NCBI GenBank assembly: GCA_946548085.1
Contig: CAMNPN010000028.1
Location: 1 to 44,782 of the forward strand
Origin: an uncultured Prevotella sp.
GTDB taxonomy: Bacteria > Bacteroidota > Bacteroidia > Bacteroidales > Bacteroidaceae
Length of the DNA: 44,782 nucleotides
Direction: 5' to 3'
Below the pieces are notes generated by a model. It was not told where the DNA came from and did not search any database. It worked only from the letters and a program-made list of their open reading frames with translations. Each line of letters starts with the position of its first letter. The first letter of the stretch is position 1. Shown here piece after piece: positions 28,768 to 37,774 of the stretch. Made by a program: the position numbers and the translations under genes.

Positions 28768-31419
28768 TTACTCCTTAAGCAGATTCACAAGCATCACAAG
28801 GTCTGTGGCATCCACCTTCTCGTCGTTGTTCACATCAGCCTCAGCGGAATAGGTGCCGTTCATGATGCAATTTACGATGGTGGCAATGTCCACTGTTGGT
28901 GGCATTTGCTTGGTCTCTTGAAACTCTTTCCAACCTACGGCTTTTTCATATTTTGCCTTAGAGCCAAAGGGCACCGTCAAGGTAGCGGTAGGAGCAATTA
29001 TATTATCACCGTCCTCTACACCAAAGACATCTTTGGTGATGGAAATGGGATTGGTAGCATGAGAAACAACAGATTCCAAATAATTAATATTTTTTAGTCC
29101 CAAGAAAGCTTTATTACCAATGCTTGTTAATGTAGAAGGCAACTCTATCTTCGTTAGCCATAGGCAATAGGAAAATGCTTCATCACCGATAGATTTTACG
29201 CCCTCTGGAATAACAATTTCCTCTAACTTATAACAATTATAGAAGGCCCTGTAGCCTATCTTTTCAATAGTAGACGGTAAGGTAATGCTCAGTACAGGAG
29301 GCATGTTAGAACTCGGAGTGAATTGTCTGAATGCTTCATCTGCAATCTCCGTCACGGTGTATTCTACGTCATCAACATTTAAAGTACCCTTAATTACAAT
29401 ATCAGCAGTCTCTGTAGACGAAGGATACGTATGCCCAACAACTTTTGCCTTGTGCGTTCCCAGATGGCACGAATAGGTAATGTTATCGATTGTCTTCTCG
29501 AAAGGAGCATAGATAGTTACAGCCGTTGTCGTTAAAGCCTCCTCGGAATCAGAGCTTGTTATTTTCAGATTATAGGTACCTGCCGCCGTGGGCATGAAAG
29601 AGATGATAACATCACCAGACTTACCTGGGTCAATCTTAGATGTCTGAGTAGCAATATTCGTCCAGGTTGACTCACCATCCTTCTGTGCCCACAAATTCAA
29701 TGTGTTTTCGAAAGTCTCACCATCGTTAGTGATATTTACTGTCACATCCAAAGAACTATCAAGAGAAGGATATTCAGGCACGGTGACACTGTTCACGACG
29801 AACGATGGCTTTGCCTGACGGACAGTCAGTGTCGTAGCTGTCACTTCGGCAATAAGGAAAGCTGTTTCATGATGAGGTATACAAAGTTTCCATTCATCTT
29901 CTGAAGGATATTTATAAACCTGGCAGACCTCATATTTCCCCAACGCAAGTCCAGCACCAAAGGAGACTTCTGCATCCGTATACAAGCCAGAATACGTTCC
30001 ACCTGCTTCTAAGGTGTTATTCCGTTCATGCACGACCTCCTTAATCTGTCCATCCTGGCATAAGGCCCACCCCGTCTGAACCTTAAGTTCTTCAGTTGAA
30101 GGGACATTGAAATGGGCAAAGAAAATACCATCAAACAGTACACTAACGAAATTGTCATCTTGGCTGGCTCGATTATAAGTCGCCGTTTCCATAGCGTCTA
30201 TATTACTTTCTATCTGCGCCGTCAGTACCTCACCTTCTGGTGCGGGCTTCACACCTATCAGCGCATCCTGGTCGAACTGGAAGGCCCTGTTGCCAGCTGC
30301 ACCGCCAGCACCCTGACTGTCTGGATCTGCCAGCGACAGCACGTAATAGTCGTCGCTCAAGCCACCCCAGCCCCAGTTCATATGGAAGAGCCCGTTACCA
30401 TCGTAGCCGTCGACAATAAACTGGTGGCCTCCGACGCCTGACTGTCCTGAATAAAGGACTGGCCGGCCTGCAGCCAACTCGGCATATATCTTATCTTCCC
30501 AAGCGCTAGTTGTATACAAATCACGGTAGATGTTGCGGATATTCTTGCTGTAGCCAAACGTCTCTGCCAATACAGAGGGAGATATGCCAGCCTGCGACCC
30601 GCCTGCTGATGCCAAGTTATAGTCCATATTGACAGCCTGACCACAGTAACGCAACAAGGTAGCTACTGCAGTAGCAGAGGCATCCGTCTCACTTCCGTTG
30701 TAGGCCAGTTTCATGGCTTCCCAGTTAAAGGTCGTATCAGGAAGTGCATGGAAAGAATGATCCACTTCAAACTGCCAGTCTGGAGCCTCCGCCGTACCTT
30801 TATTTACCTTAGTACCAATATCTATCTGGTCCAATGCTTCACAGCCATTCGGCCATTGCCAAAAATACATGAGCTGAGCCATTGCTGTAGCAACACAACC
30901 TGTAACGCAGCGATTAGCAGCATCATAACCTGCCTCATCATAGTCAACGAAGTTTCCGTCTGGGCACATCAGATTATACGGCTCATCCTGGTTCCACTTC
31001 GTCTTGATCAGCGGCTCGATGGCAGCCTTGCTGTTTTCTGCACGCGTCGTGGCTCTCTGTACTGGCTGCAGAGAAGATCCCAGAGCCTCTATCTGGCGGG
31101 CGTATCCCTCGAGCCAACACCGCAGGTTCTCCGGCAACTGGCTCATGTCGAGGTTTCCTGTCTCGGAATAGCCGAGGATGGGCAGCGTGCGGTCATCACC
31201 AGAGACGATGACGTAGCCCCCGTTGCCTGTGGCATTGAAGACATAGAAGGGTTCTTTGTCAGAAGAATTGTCGGAACGCGCGAAGCTCCTGGCCTCGCCA
31301 AACTGCTTGCCTGGCATGAACTGCCGGGCTTGCTTCAGCGCCTGCTGTCTCGATACAGGCTCTGCATTCACGGCGGTCATCGCCATGAAGGCCACTAAAG
31401 TTAATAGAATCTTCTTCAT
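28768..31419 (-). CDS. Secreted C10-family cysteine peptidase with LRR and dockerin
   Basis: A multidomain protein of about 883 residues. In order: signal peptide (MKKILLTLVAFMAMTAVNA), Spi-type propeptide (about 20-110), streptopain-like C10 domain with catalytic Cys175 (CVTGCVATAMAQLMYFWQW), His332 (GHQFIVDGYDG) and the HMNWGWGG loop, a CARDB-like beta domain (about 550-660), a BspA-type leucine-rich repeat region (IGYRAFYNCYKLEEIVIPEG, SIGDEAFSYCLWL), and a C-terminal dockerin-like tail (ADVNNDEKVDATDLVMLVNL). The propeptide should be removed on activation. The LRR and dockerin point to surface attachment or host-protein binding. ATG 31419 is chosen for the signal peptide. No cohesin gene is in the window. 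Confidence 0.93.
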   Translation of the reverse strand: MKKILLTLVAFMAMTAVNAEPVSRQQALKQARQFMPGKQFGEARSFARSDNSSDKEPFYVFNATGNGGYVIVSGDDRTLPILGYSETGNLDMSQLPENLRCWLEGYARQIEALGSSLQPVQRATTRAENSKAAIEPLIKTKWNQDEPYNLMCPDGNFVDYDEAGYDAANRCVTGCVATAMAQLMYFWQWPNGCEALDQIDIGTKVNKGTAEAPDWQFEVDHSFHALPDTTFNWEAMKLAYNGSETDASATAVATLLRYCGQAVNMDYNLASAGGSQAGISPSVLAETFGYSKNIRNIYRDLYTTSAWEDKIYAELAAGRPVLYSGQSGVGGHQFIVDGYDGNGLFHMNWGWGGLSDDYYVLSLADPDSQGAGGAAGNRAFQFDQDALIGVKPAPEGEVLTAQIESNIDAMETATYNRASQDDNFVSVLFDGIFFAHFNVPSTEELKVQTGWALCQDGQIKEVVHERNNTLEAGGTYSGLYTDAEVSFGAGLALGKYEVCQVYKYPSEDEWKLCIPHHETAFLIAEVTATTLTVRQAKPSFVVNSVTVPEYPSLDSSLDVTVNITNDGETFENTLNLWAQKDGESTWTNIATQTSKIDPGKSGDVIISFMPTAAGTYNLKITSSDSEEALTTTAVTIYAPFEKTIDNITYSCHLGTHKAKVVGHTYPSSTETADIVIKGTLNVDDVEYTVTEIADEAFRQFTPSSNMPPVLSITLPSTIEKIGYRAFYNCYKLEEIVIPEGVKSIGDEAFSYCLWLTKIELPSTLTSIGNKAFLGLKNINYLESVVSHATNPISITKDVFGVEDGDNIIAPTATLTVPFGSKAKYEKAVGWKEFQETKQMPPTVDIATIVNCIMNGTYSAEADVNNDEKVDATDLVMLVNLLKE

Positions 31420-31469
31420 TTTTCTTTCGATATTGGATTGTTTCAAATATTTTCACTCACAGGCGAGCT

Positions 31470-32717
31470 TTAGCTCAGCTTGTGGATTACGAGTCCTGAG
31501 CGCAGCTTTGGCTCAAACCAGGTGGCCTTCGGGGGCATAATCTTGCCCGAGTCGGCGATGTCCATAATCTGCTGCATCGAGACGGGATAGAGGGCGAGGG
31601 CTGCGCGCATCTCGCCAGAGTCGACGCGCCGCTTGAGTTCTCCGAGGCCACGCAGACCTCCCACGAAATCGATACGCTGCGAGGAGCGCAAGTCGCCGAT
31701 GTTCAGTATCTCGTCGAGAATCAGGCGCGAGGAGATGTCCACATCAAGCACGCCGATGGGGTCGTCGTTGTCGTAAGTGCCTTCCTTGGCCTTCAGGCTG
31801 AACCAGTGGCCGTCGAGATAGAGCGAGAACTCGTGGAGCTGCTGGGGCTTGTAGATCTCCGTGCCCTTGTCTTCTACGATGAAGTTCACCTGCAGGGCTG
31901 CGAGGAACTCTTCTGATGACATGCCGTTGAGGTCCTTCACCACGCGGTTGTAGTCGAGGATGGTGAGCTGCGAGGCCTGGAAGCATACGGCCATGAAGAA
32001 GTTGTACTCCTCGGTGCCATTGTGGTTAGGGTTCTGTTTCTGCTTCTCTGCTCCCACGAGCGCTGCTGCTGCCGAGCGGTGATGGCCGTCGGCGATATAG
32101 AGCGAAGGCATCTTGCTGAACTCCTCTGTAATGGTCTGCATGTCACTGTCGTCGCTGATTACCCAGAACTGATGGCGGAATCCGTCGATGGGAGCCACGA
32201 AGTCGTACTCAGGCTCGGTGGCGGCATAGCGCATGATGAGGTCGTTGAGCACCTGATTGTCTGGATAGGCGAAGAACACGGGCTCGATGTTGGCATTGTT
32301 CACACGAACGTGCTTCATGCGATCTTCCTCCTTGTCTCGGCGCGTCAGCTCGTGCTTCTTGATGCGGCCAGCCATATAGTCGTCGGTATGTGCGCAGACC
32401 ACCAGGCCATACTGCGTCTTACCGTTCATGGTCTGAGCATATATATAATAATGTTCGCGCGCGTCTTGAACCAGCCAGCCCTTGTCCTGGAACTTCTGGA
32501 AGTTCTCGGCAGCCTTCTCATAAACGCGGGGGTCGTACTCCGACGTGCCTACGGGGAAGTCGATCTCGGGCTTGATGATGTGATACAGACTCTTCTCGTT
32601 GTCGCCAGCCTCTGCGCGCGCCTCTTCAGAGTCGAGCACGTCGTATGGGCGGCTTTCTACCTGCTCCACCAGCTCCTTCGGCGGGCGGATACCTTTGAAT
32701 GGTTTTACTATTGCCAT
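31470..32717 (-). CDS. DUF1015 family protein
   Basis: A 415-residue cytoplasmic protein of unknown function. The N-terminus VKPFKGIRPPKELVEQVESR followed by PYDVLDSEEARAEA, and the middle segment MPSLYIADGHHRSAAAALVG, are the conserved blocks of DUF1015. In many Bacteroidota this gene lies beside serA and serC, and here those genes are only about 3 kb away, so a link to serine or one-carbon metabolism is a reasonable guess but not shown. It follows the HIT gene after a 114-base gap that holds an inverted heptamer array. Confidence 0.9.
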   Translation of the reverse strand: MAIVKPFKGIRPPKELVEQVESRPYDVLDSEEARAEAGDNEKSLYHIIKPEIDFPVGTSEYDPRVYEKAAENFQKFQDKGWLVQDAREHYYIYAQTMNGKTQYGLVVCAHTDDYMAGRIKKHELTRRDKEEDRMKHVRVNNANIEPVFFAYPDNQVLNDLIMRYAATEPEYDFVAPIDGFRHQFWVISDDSDMQTITEEFSKMPSLYIADGHHRSAAAALVGAEKQKQNPNHNGTEEYNFFMAVCFQASQLTILDYNRVVKDLNGMSSEEFLAALQVNFIVEDKGTEIYKPQQLHEFSLYLDGHWFSLKAKEGTYDNDDPIGVLDVDISSRLILDEILNIGDLRSSQRIDFVGGLRGLGELKRRVDSGEMRAALALYPVSMQQIMDIADSGKIMPPKATWFEPKLRSGLVIHKLS

Positions 32718-32734
32718 TGTTCTTTAGTTTACTG

Positions 32735-32826
32735 TTTACGGTTTACAGTTTACAGTTGATTACTCTACGGTTTCAGATGGGCTTGCCAACATATCATCTG
32801 TAAACCGTAAACTGTAAACTGTAAAC
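32735..32826. repeat. Inverted arrays of a 7-bp tandem repeat
   Basis: The left arm has GTTTACG, GTTTACA, GTTTACA in tandem (32734-32754). The right arm has TGTAAAC, CGTAAAC, TGTAAAC, TGTAAAC (32799-32826 region), the reverse complement of the same heptamer. About 45 bases separate the arms, and at least 15 bp pair perfectly (GTTTACGGTTTACAG). The structure occupies most of the gap between two same-strand genes, so it would be transcribed as a large hairpin. Confidence 0.85.
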
Positions 32827-32831
32827 CAAAA

Positions 32832-33257
32832 TTATAAGTATTCCTTAATTTTCTCGATCATCTGCTGATACTCCTCGTCGGAGAGATACACCTTGCCAGG
32901 ATTCATCTGGAACGTGCCGCCGTAGTCGGGCCCATCGACATATTTCGGGGCCAGGTGGAAGTGCAGGTGCGACAGTTTGTCGCTGTAGGCTCCATAGTTG
33001 ATCTTCTCCGGGTTGAAAGCCTTCTGCATGGCTCTGGTCACACGAGCCACATCGGCCATGAAGGCGTTGCGGTCGGCATCGGAGAGTTCGTTCAGGTCGT
33101 TCACATGGTCCTTATAGGCCACCAGGCAACGGCCGCGATAGGTCTGCTCCTTGAAGAGGAAAGCTCTCGACACTGACAGCTGAGCGAACTCGATCATCAG
33201 GTCGTGAAGCGTCTGATTGTTTGTGCAGTACAGGCACTGCTTGGGATCACTTTGCAT
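32832..33257 (-). CDS. HIT-family nucleotide hydrolase/transferase
   Basis: A 141-residue protein of the histidine triad superfamily, which hydrolyses nucleoside phosphoramidates or dinucleotides. The triad motif is LSHLHFHLAPKYVDGP, and an early CLYC pair fits the zinc-binding subgroup. The segment GRCLVAYKDHVNDLNELS is also family-typical. It has its own promoter at 33291-33321 and is probably followed in the same transcript by DUF1015. The substrate is not predictable. Confidence 0.92.
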   Translation of the reverse strand: MQSDPKQCLYCTNNQTLHDLMIEFAQLSVSRAFLFKEQTYRGRCLVAYKDHVNDLNELSDADRNAFMADVARVTRAMQKAFNPEKINYGAYSDKLSHLHFHLAPKYVDGPDYGGTFQMNPGKVYLSDEEYQQMIEKIKEYL

Positions 33258-33290
33258 AATCGTTTGTTTTTAGATTCTTGTTTCTTGCTG

Positions 33291-33321
33291 CAAAATTAAG
33301 CAAAATATTTGTAATTCCAAA
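33291..33321 (-). promoter_or_regulatory. Promoter of the HIT gene
   Basis: Minus-strand TAATTTTG (33291-33298) with TTTTG (33318-33321) 19 nt upstream. Leader about 27 nt. Confidence 0.65.
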
Positions 33322-33377
33322 ATATTCTGCCTTTATTTGCAGCCGATCAGTGAATATCTCGATGCCAGAGGGCCAGC

Positions 33378-33501
33378 GAAAAAGTATCGGGGCCGCATCA
33401 CTGCGCCCCCGATACTCATTACAAACCAATTAACTAACTAACAATAACCTAATAATATGCGTATGAAAAAACTAACTCTCAATAATCCTTGTCTCTGATT
33501 G
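33378..33501 (-). ncRNA. Candidate small RNA, about 120 nt
   Basis: A minus-strand promoter at 33508-33539 reads toward a 15-bp hairpin (33383-33397 with 33402-33416, one mismatch, TCAC loop) followed on that strand by T5, the form of an intrinsic terminator. No substantial reading frame lies between them. The region is the gap between the divergent HIT and GH5 genes, and no adjoining gene needs this terminator. It may instead be the relic of a lost gene. Confidence 0.45.
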
Positions 33502-33507
33502 ACGATG

Positions 33508-33539
33508 CAAAGGTACGGAGAAGTCTCGTCACAGGCAAA
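33508..33539 (-). promoter_or_regulatory. Orphan promoter in the HIT-GH5 gap
   Basis: Minus-strand TACCTTTG (33508-33515) and TTTG (33536-33539), 20 nt apart. The -7 box and the 14 bases after it are nearly identical to those of the orphan promoter at 372-404. Confidence 0.6.
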
Positions 33540-33587
33540 TCATTTCAGCCAACCAGCCCGAATCTTCAGCGAAAATCGTCAACAATC

Positions 33588-33618
33588 TTTGCGAATTGAA
33601 AAAAAGTTCGTAACTTTG
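33588..33618 (+). promoter_or_regulatory. Promoter of the GH5 gene
   Basis: TTTG (33588-33591) and TAACTTTG (33611-33618), 19 nt apart; leader about 30 nt before the ATG at 33655. Confidence 0.75.
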
Positions 33619-33654
33619 CACTCACAAACGATAACTCTAATTGATTAAGGAAAT

Positions 33655-35343
33655 ATGAAGAAAAGACTGACTACTATCCTGGCGCTGCTGATGATGATCG
33701 GCAGCGGAGCCAAGGCACAGGAATTTGAGACGGCCGCTGATGCCGTCAAGAACATGGGCGTGGGCTGGAACCTCGGCAACACGCTCGATGCCAACAACGG
33801 AGCGGCACAAGGTCTGGAATCAGAGACCTGCTGGGGCCAGCCGAAGACGAAGCCCGAGCTGATGACGATGATGAAGGAGGCTGGATTCGGCGCCATCCGC
33901 GTACCCGTGACCTGGTTCAACCACATGGACAAAGACGGCAAGGTGGACGAGGCCTGGATGAAGCGTGTGCACGAGGTGGTAGACTACGTGATCGATGCCG
34001 GGCTGTACTGCATCATCAACGTGCACCACGATACAGGCGACGGCAGTGTACACTGGCTGCATGCCAACATGTCTGTCTACAACGACACGAAAGAGCGCTA
34101 CGAATATCTCTGGCAGCAGATAGCCGAAGAGTTCAAGGACTACGGCGAGAAGCTGCTCTTCGAGAGCTACAACGAGATGCTCGACAAATACAACTCCTGG
34201 TGCTTCGCCACCTTCGGCTCGCCGAGCAGGTACATCGCCAAGGATGCCGCTGATGCCTACGAAGCCATTAATAGCTACGCCCAGAGCTTCGTCAATGTCG
34301 TCAGGGCCTCAGGCGGCAACAACGCCCAGCGCAACCTTGTGCTGAACACCTACGGCGCCTGCAACGGCGCAGGTACCTGGAACTCGCATCTGCAAGACCC
34401 GCTGAAGGAGATGAAGATGCCTGAGGGAGAATCAAACCATATCGCCTTTGAGGTACACAACTACCCCAGTATCAGCAACCTGTCCAATGCCAAGAAAGAA
34501 CTGGATCAGAACATCAAAGACCTGCAGTCTACGCTTGGTGCGCTGGGGGCTCCCGTAATCTATGGCGAATGGGGCACATCGAGTGCCAATGGCGACGGGA
34601 CCAGCGACTATGACAACAACCGCACAAACATGATAGACTTCCTGCAGTACTACGTGAAGCAGACCAAGGCAGCAGGCATGGGCACCTTCTACTGGATGGG
34701 ACTGACGGACGCCACCAATCGCGACTACCCCTGCTTCAGCCAGCCCGACCTGGCCGAGGCGCTCACCAAAGCCTGGCACGGCGACGACTTCAAGGGGATA
34801 TATCCCACGAAGCAGGACGTCATCGGCAACGCAGACATCATCTATAATGTGGACTACAAAGGCGACTGGCAGGAACTGAACCTCTGCGGCTCAGCCGTCT
34901 CTACCAACAATTTCAAGAGCATCCGCCTTGAGATGTACGAACTCCCAGCAGGCATCACGCTGCAGTTCAAGGTATATGGCAGCGACGACAACCACATCCA
35001 GTCGGAAGCCATCTCTACCACAGACCTGAACAGCTCACTGGTTTTTGACGAGAGCATCCTCGGAGGCAAGACCATCAAGCGCATCACCCTCCAGACACTG
35101 TCGGGCGCAGGCTCTTGCAAGGTGAAGCGCGCCGTGCTGATCAAGAACGACGGTACGGAGGTGGAGCAGGAACTCAGCGTGTTTTGGGGATGCTCGATAT
35201 CATCAGAAACGATTACAGGCATCACTGCCATTCAGCGCAGCGATGCCAGCACAGGCATCATCTACTCCCTTTCAGGGCAGCGCGTGAGCAGCCCCGCGAA
35301 GGGTATATACATCCGGAACGGCAGGAAATACATCATGAAATAA
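33655..35343 (+). CDS. Secreted GH5 endoglucanase-like enzyme
   Basis: A 562-residue glycoside hydrolase likely cleaving beta-1,4-linked glucans or mannans. After the signal peptide (MKKRLTTILALLMMIGSGAK-AQ) the GH5 domain (about 28-375) shows MGVGWNLGNTLDA, GFGAIRVPVTW, CIINVHHD, the acid/base Glu in FESYNEMLDKYN and the nucleophile Glu in PVIYGEWGTSS. A beta-sandwich-like domain (about 395-520) may bind carbohydrate. The last 30 residues (GIIYSLSGQRVSSPAKGIYI) form the short C-terminal module of many Prevotella secreted proteins. No SusCD pair or regulator is beside it. Substrate assignment is uncertain among GH5 activities. Confidence 0.9.
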   Translation: MKKRLTTILALLMMIGSGAKAQEFETAADAVKNMGVGWNLGNTLDANNGAAQGLESETCWGQPKTKPELMTMMKEAGFGAIRVPVTWFNHMDKDGKVDEAWMKRVHEVVDYVIDAGLYCIINVHHDTGDGSVHWLHANMSVYNDTKERYEYLWQQIAEEFKDYGEKLLFESYNEMLDKYNSWCFATFGSPSRYIAKDAADAYEAINSYAQSFVNVVRASGGNNAQRNLVLNTYGACNGAGTWNSHLQDPLKEMKMPEGESNHIAFEVHNYPSISNLSNAKKELDQNIKDLQSTLGALGAPVIYGEWGTSSANGDGTSDYDNNRTNMIDFLQYYVKQTKAAGMGTFYWMGLTDATNRDYPCFSQPDLAEALTKAWHGDDFKGIYPTKQDVIGNADIIYNVDYKGDWQELNLCGSAVSTNNFKSIRLEMYELPAGITLQFKVYGSDDNHIQSEAISTTDLNSSLVFDESILGGKTIKRITLQTLSGAGSCKVKRAVLIKNDGTEVEQELSVFWGCSISSETITGITAIQRSDASTGIIYSLSGQRVSSPAKGIYIRNGRKYIMK

Positions 35344-35344
35344 G

Positions 35345-35383
35345 AAAGAAGCCTCCCACTGATTGCGAGAGGCTTCTTTTTTT
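35345..35383 (+). terminator. Terminator of the GH5 gene
   Basis: Stem AAAGAAGCCTC (35345-35355) with GAGGCTTCTTT (35369-35379) followed by more T residues, directly after the GH5 stop. Confidence 0.85.
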
Positions 35384-35389
35384 ATATGA

Positions 35390-35422
35390 TTCGCACAATA
35401 GAGACTATCCCTATTGTGCGAA
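35390..35422. terminator. Hairpin after serA
   Basis: A perfect 12-bp inverted repeat, TTCGCACAATAG (35390-35401) with CTATTGTGCGAA (35411-35422), 4 bases after the minus-strand serA stop. No T-run follows on that strand, so it may stabilise the 3' end or act with the adjacent GH5 terminator. Confidence 0.6.
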
Positions 35423-35425
35423 ACT

Positions 35426-36343
35426 TTACTTGTTCACCTGGAACTTCGTATCGCCGTCCTTGAAGAAGGCGTTGATCTGCTTAGCGGCAGCGATACCAGC
35501 GTTGATGTTGGCCTCAGCAGTCTGCGCACCCATCTTCTTAGGAGTAGAGAAGTAACGGCCCTCGAACTGCTTGAACTCATCATTGGCATCAGGCATGATG
35601 TCGGTGACGAACTTCAGGTCCTCGCGCTCCTGCATCAGTTTGATCAGTTCAGGCTCGTTGATTACCTCCTTACGGGCAGTGTTCACAAGGATGCCACCCT
35701 TCTTCAGCTTACCTACGAGGGCGTAGTTGATGCTCTGCTTGGTCTCAGGGGTGGCAGGGATATGGAGTGACACCACGTCGCACTGCTCGAAGAGAGCCTC
35801 CTGATTGGCAACGGCATGCACACCAGCCTTCTCAATCACCTCTGCGGGGCAGTATGCATCGAAGGCATACACCTCCATGCCAAAGCCTTTGGCTATGCGG
35901 GCCACGTTGCGACCTACATTGCCGAAAGCGAGGATTCCCAGTTTCTTGCCAAGCAACTCTGAGCCACTCTTACCATTATAGAAACCACGAACAGCCATCA
36001 CCAGCAGGCCAAACACGAGCTCAGCCACGGCGTTGGCATTCTGACCAGGAGTATTCTCGGCCACCACATTGTGAGCAGTAGCAGCAGCCAGGTCGATATT
36101 GTCGTAACCAGCACCAGCGCGCACCACAATCTTCAGCTGCTTGGCAGCGTCGAGCACCTCGGCATCCACCTTGTCACTACGGATAATCATGGCGTCGGCA
36201 TCCTTTACTGCGTCGAGCAACTGAGCCTTCTCTGTATATTTCTCCAGCAGCACAAGCTCATTGCCTGCTGCCTCAATCTCTGCTTTGATACCATTCACAG
36301 CAGCGGCTGCGAATGGCTTCTCTGTTGCAACTAATACTTTCAT
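35426..36343 (-). CDS. serA: D-3-phosphoglycerate dehydrogenase, short form
   Basis: Oxidises 3-phosphoglycerate to 3-phosphohydroxypyruvate, the first step of serine synthesis. The 305-residue protein has the D-isomer dehydrogenase layout: VRAGAGYDNIDLAAATAHN, AELVFGLLVMAVRG, the NAD-binding LGILAFGNVGRNVARIAKGF and HIPATPETKQSINYALVG. The catalytic His region near the C-terminus (YFSTPKKMGAQTAEAN) is altered: family members often have PHxGAxT, whereas Lys-Met occupies that place here. The C-terminal ACT domain of longer forms is absent. It follows serC on the same strand. Confidence 0.9.
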   Translation of the reverse strand: MKVLVATEKPFAAAAVNGIKAEIEAAGNELVLLEKYTEKAQLLDAVKDADAMIIRSDKVDAEVLDAAKQLKIVVRAGAGYDNIDLAAATAHNVVAENTPGQNANAVAELVFGLLVMAVRGFYNGKSGSELLGKKLGILAFGNVGRNVARIAKGFGMEVYAFDAYCPAEVIEKAGVHAVANQEALFEQCDVVSLHIPATPETKQSINYALVGKLKKGGILVNTARKEVINEPELIKLMQEREDLKFVTDIMPDANDEFKQFEGRYFSTPKKMGAQTAEANINAGIAAAKQINAFFKDGDTKFQVNK

Positions 36344-36375
36344 CCTATTCTAATGATTTATTATTTTTGTTTTCT

Positions 36376-36446
36376 AAGGATTTTAGGATTTAAGGATTAT
36401 TCTCAAGCGAAAACTTTAAACCATCCTTTAAATCCTAGAATCCTTA
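36376..36446. repeat. Inverted arrays of an 8-bp tandem repeat between serC and serA
   Basis: The left arm is AGGATTTT, AGGATTTA, AGGATTAT (36377-36400). The right arm is ATCCTTTA, AATCCTAG, AATCCTTA (36423-36446), the reverse complement of the same unit with small changes. The arms are 22 bases apart and fill most of the 116-base gap between two cotranscribed genes. Confidence 0.85.
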
Positions 36447-36459
36447 GACTTTAAACTCC

Positions 36460-37527
36460 TTAGTGCTGTGCCTCAAATTCCTTCATGCAGGCGACGAGAG
36501 CCTGGCAGCCCTCGATGGTCTGGGCATTGTAGCAGCTGGCACGGAAACCACCGACACTGCGGTGACCCTTCACACCAACCATACCCTTTGACACAGCGAA
36601 GTCGAGGAAGTCCTTCTCCAATTCCTTGTACTCAGGAGCCATCACGAAGCAGATGTTCATCAGCGACCGATCCTCCTCCTTGGCTGTTCCAACGAACATC
36701 TTGTTGCGGTCGATCTCACCGTAGACGATCTCTGCACGCTGGTGAGCCAGCTTGTCCATAGCCTCTACACCACCCTGCTTCTTCAGCCAGCGCAGGTTCT
36801 CAAGGGCACAGTAGATGGGCACTACAGGAGGAGTATTGAACATTGAGCCCTTGTCGACATGTGTACGATAGTCGAGCATCGTGGGAATCTCACGGGGAGC
36901 CTTACCCAGAGCGTCGTCCTTCACGATGACCACAGTCACACCAGCCATAGCCATGTTCTTCTGTGCACCAGCATAGATAGCATCATACTTGGACACATCG
37001 ACAGGACGACTGAAGATATCGGATGACATATCAGCGATCAGGCGTACGGGCACGTCGAGATCTTCGCGAATCTCTGTACCGTAGATTGTGTTGTTGCTTG
37101 TGATGTGCAGGTAGTCGGCATCAGCAGGCACCGTCCAGCCTTTGGGGATGAAGGTGTAGTTAGCATCAGCAGAAGAAGCTACCTCAACCACCTCACCAAA
37201 GAGCTTTGCTTCCTTCATGGCCTTCTTGGCCCAGACGCCCGTGTTCAGATAGGCAGCCTTCTTGATGAGGAAGTTATAGGGAATCATGCAGAACTCGAGA
37301 CTGGCACCGCCGCCAAGGAAGATTACTGAATAGCCCTCAGGCACGTCGAGCAGCTCCTTTACCAGAGCAACGGCCTCGTCGACAACGGGCTGGAAATCCT
37401 TTGCACGGTGGCTGATCTCCATCAGAGAGAGACCCGAGCCATTGAAATCAAGACACTGTTGAGCGGTCTTCTCTATCACTTCGCGAGGAAGAATAGAAGG
37501 ACCAGCATTAAAGTTGTACTTCTTCAT
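36460..37527 (-). CDS. serC: Phosphoserine aminotransferase
   Basis: A PLP enzyme converting 3-phosphohydroxypyruvate and glutamate to phosphoserine; also used in pyridoxine synthesis in some bacteria. The 355-residue length is typical. Visible are [36 protein letters not shown], the PLP-Lys region [20 protein letters not shown], and the C-terminal [20 protein letters not shown]. Together with serA it forms a serine-synthesis unit. An imperfect -7 box (TAATTTCG, 37576-37583, minus) with TTTG (37605-37608) lies 49 bases upstream. Confidence 0.96.
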   Translation of the reverse strand: MKKYNFNAGPSILPREVIEKTAQQCLDFNGSGLSLMEISHRAKDFQPVVDEAVALVKELLDVPEGYSVIFLGGGASLEFCMIPYNFLIKKAAYLNTGVWAKKAMKEAKLFGEVVEVASSADANYTFIPKGWTVPADADYLHITSNNTIYGTEIREDLDVPVRLIADMSSDIFSRPVDVSKYDAIYAGAQKNMAMAGVTVVIVKDDALGKAPREIPTMLDYRTHVDKGSMFNTPPVVPIYCALENLRWLKKQGGVEAMDKLAHQRAEIVYGEIDRNKMFVGTAKEEDRSLMNICFVMAPEYKELEKDFLDFAVSKGMVGVKGHRSVGGFRASCYNAQTIEGCQALVACMKEFEAQH

Positions 37528-37774
37528 TTGGTTGTTTATTTTGAATGTTTATAATGAATGTTTCTGAAAAACGCTGCGAAATTACACTTTTTATTTCATT
37601 CGACCAAATATTTGAGCAGAAATTCACGAAATTATTCGTTTTTCTTTCATTTTGTCAACTCGGCCTGTCACTTTACATCCTCCTTCTGCTGCAAAGTTAC
37701 AAAGTTTCTTGCATATAAACCGTATTTTAACCTTGATACTTTGAGCCTTTTTGTTTTTTTTACCTTTCCTTCTG

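Noticed and set aside
33457..33498. A 13-codon plus-strand frame (MRMKKLTLNNPCL) preceded by an A/T-rich leader like those before susC-type genes
   Set aside because: Too short and without a promoter; it may be the start of a lost gene but cannot be supported as one.
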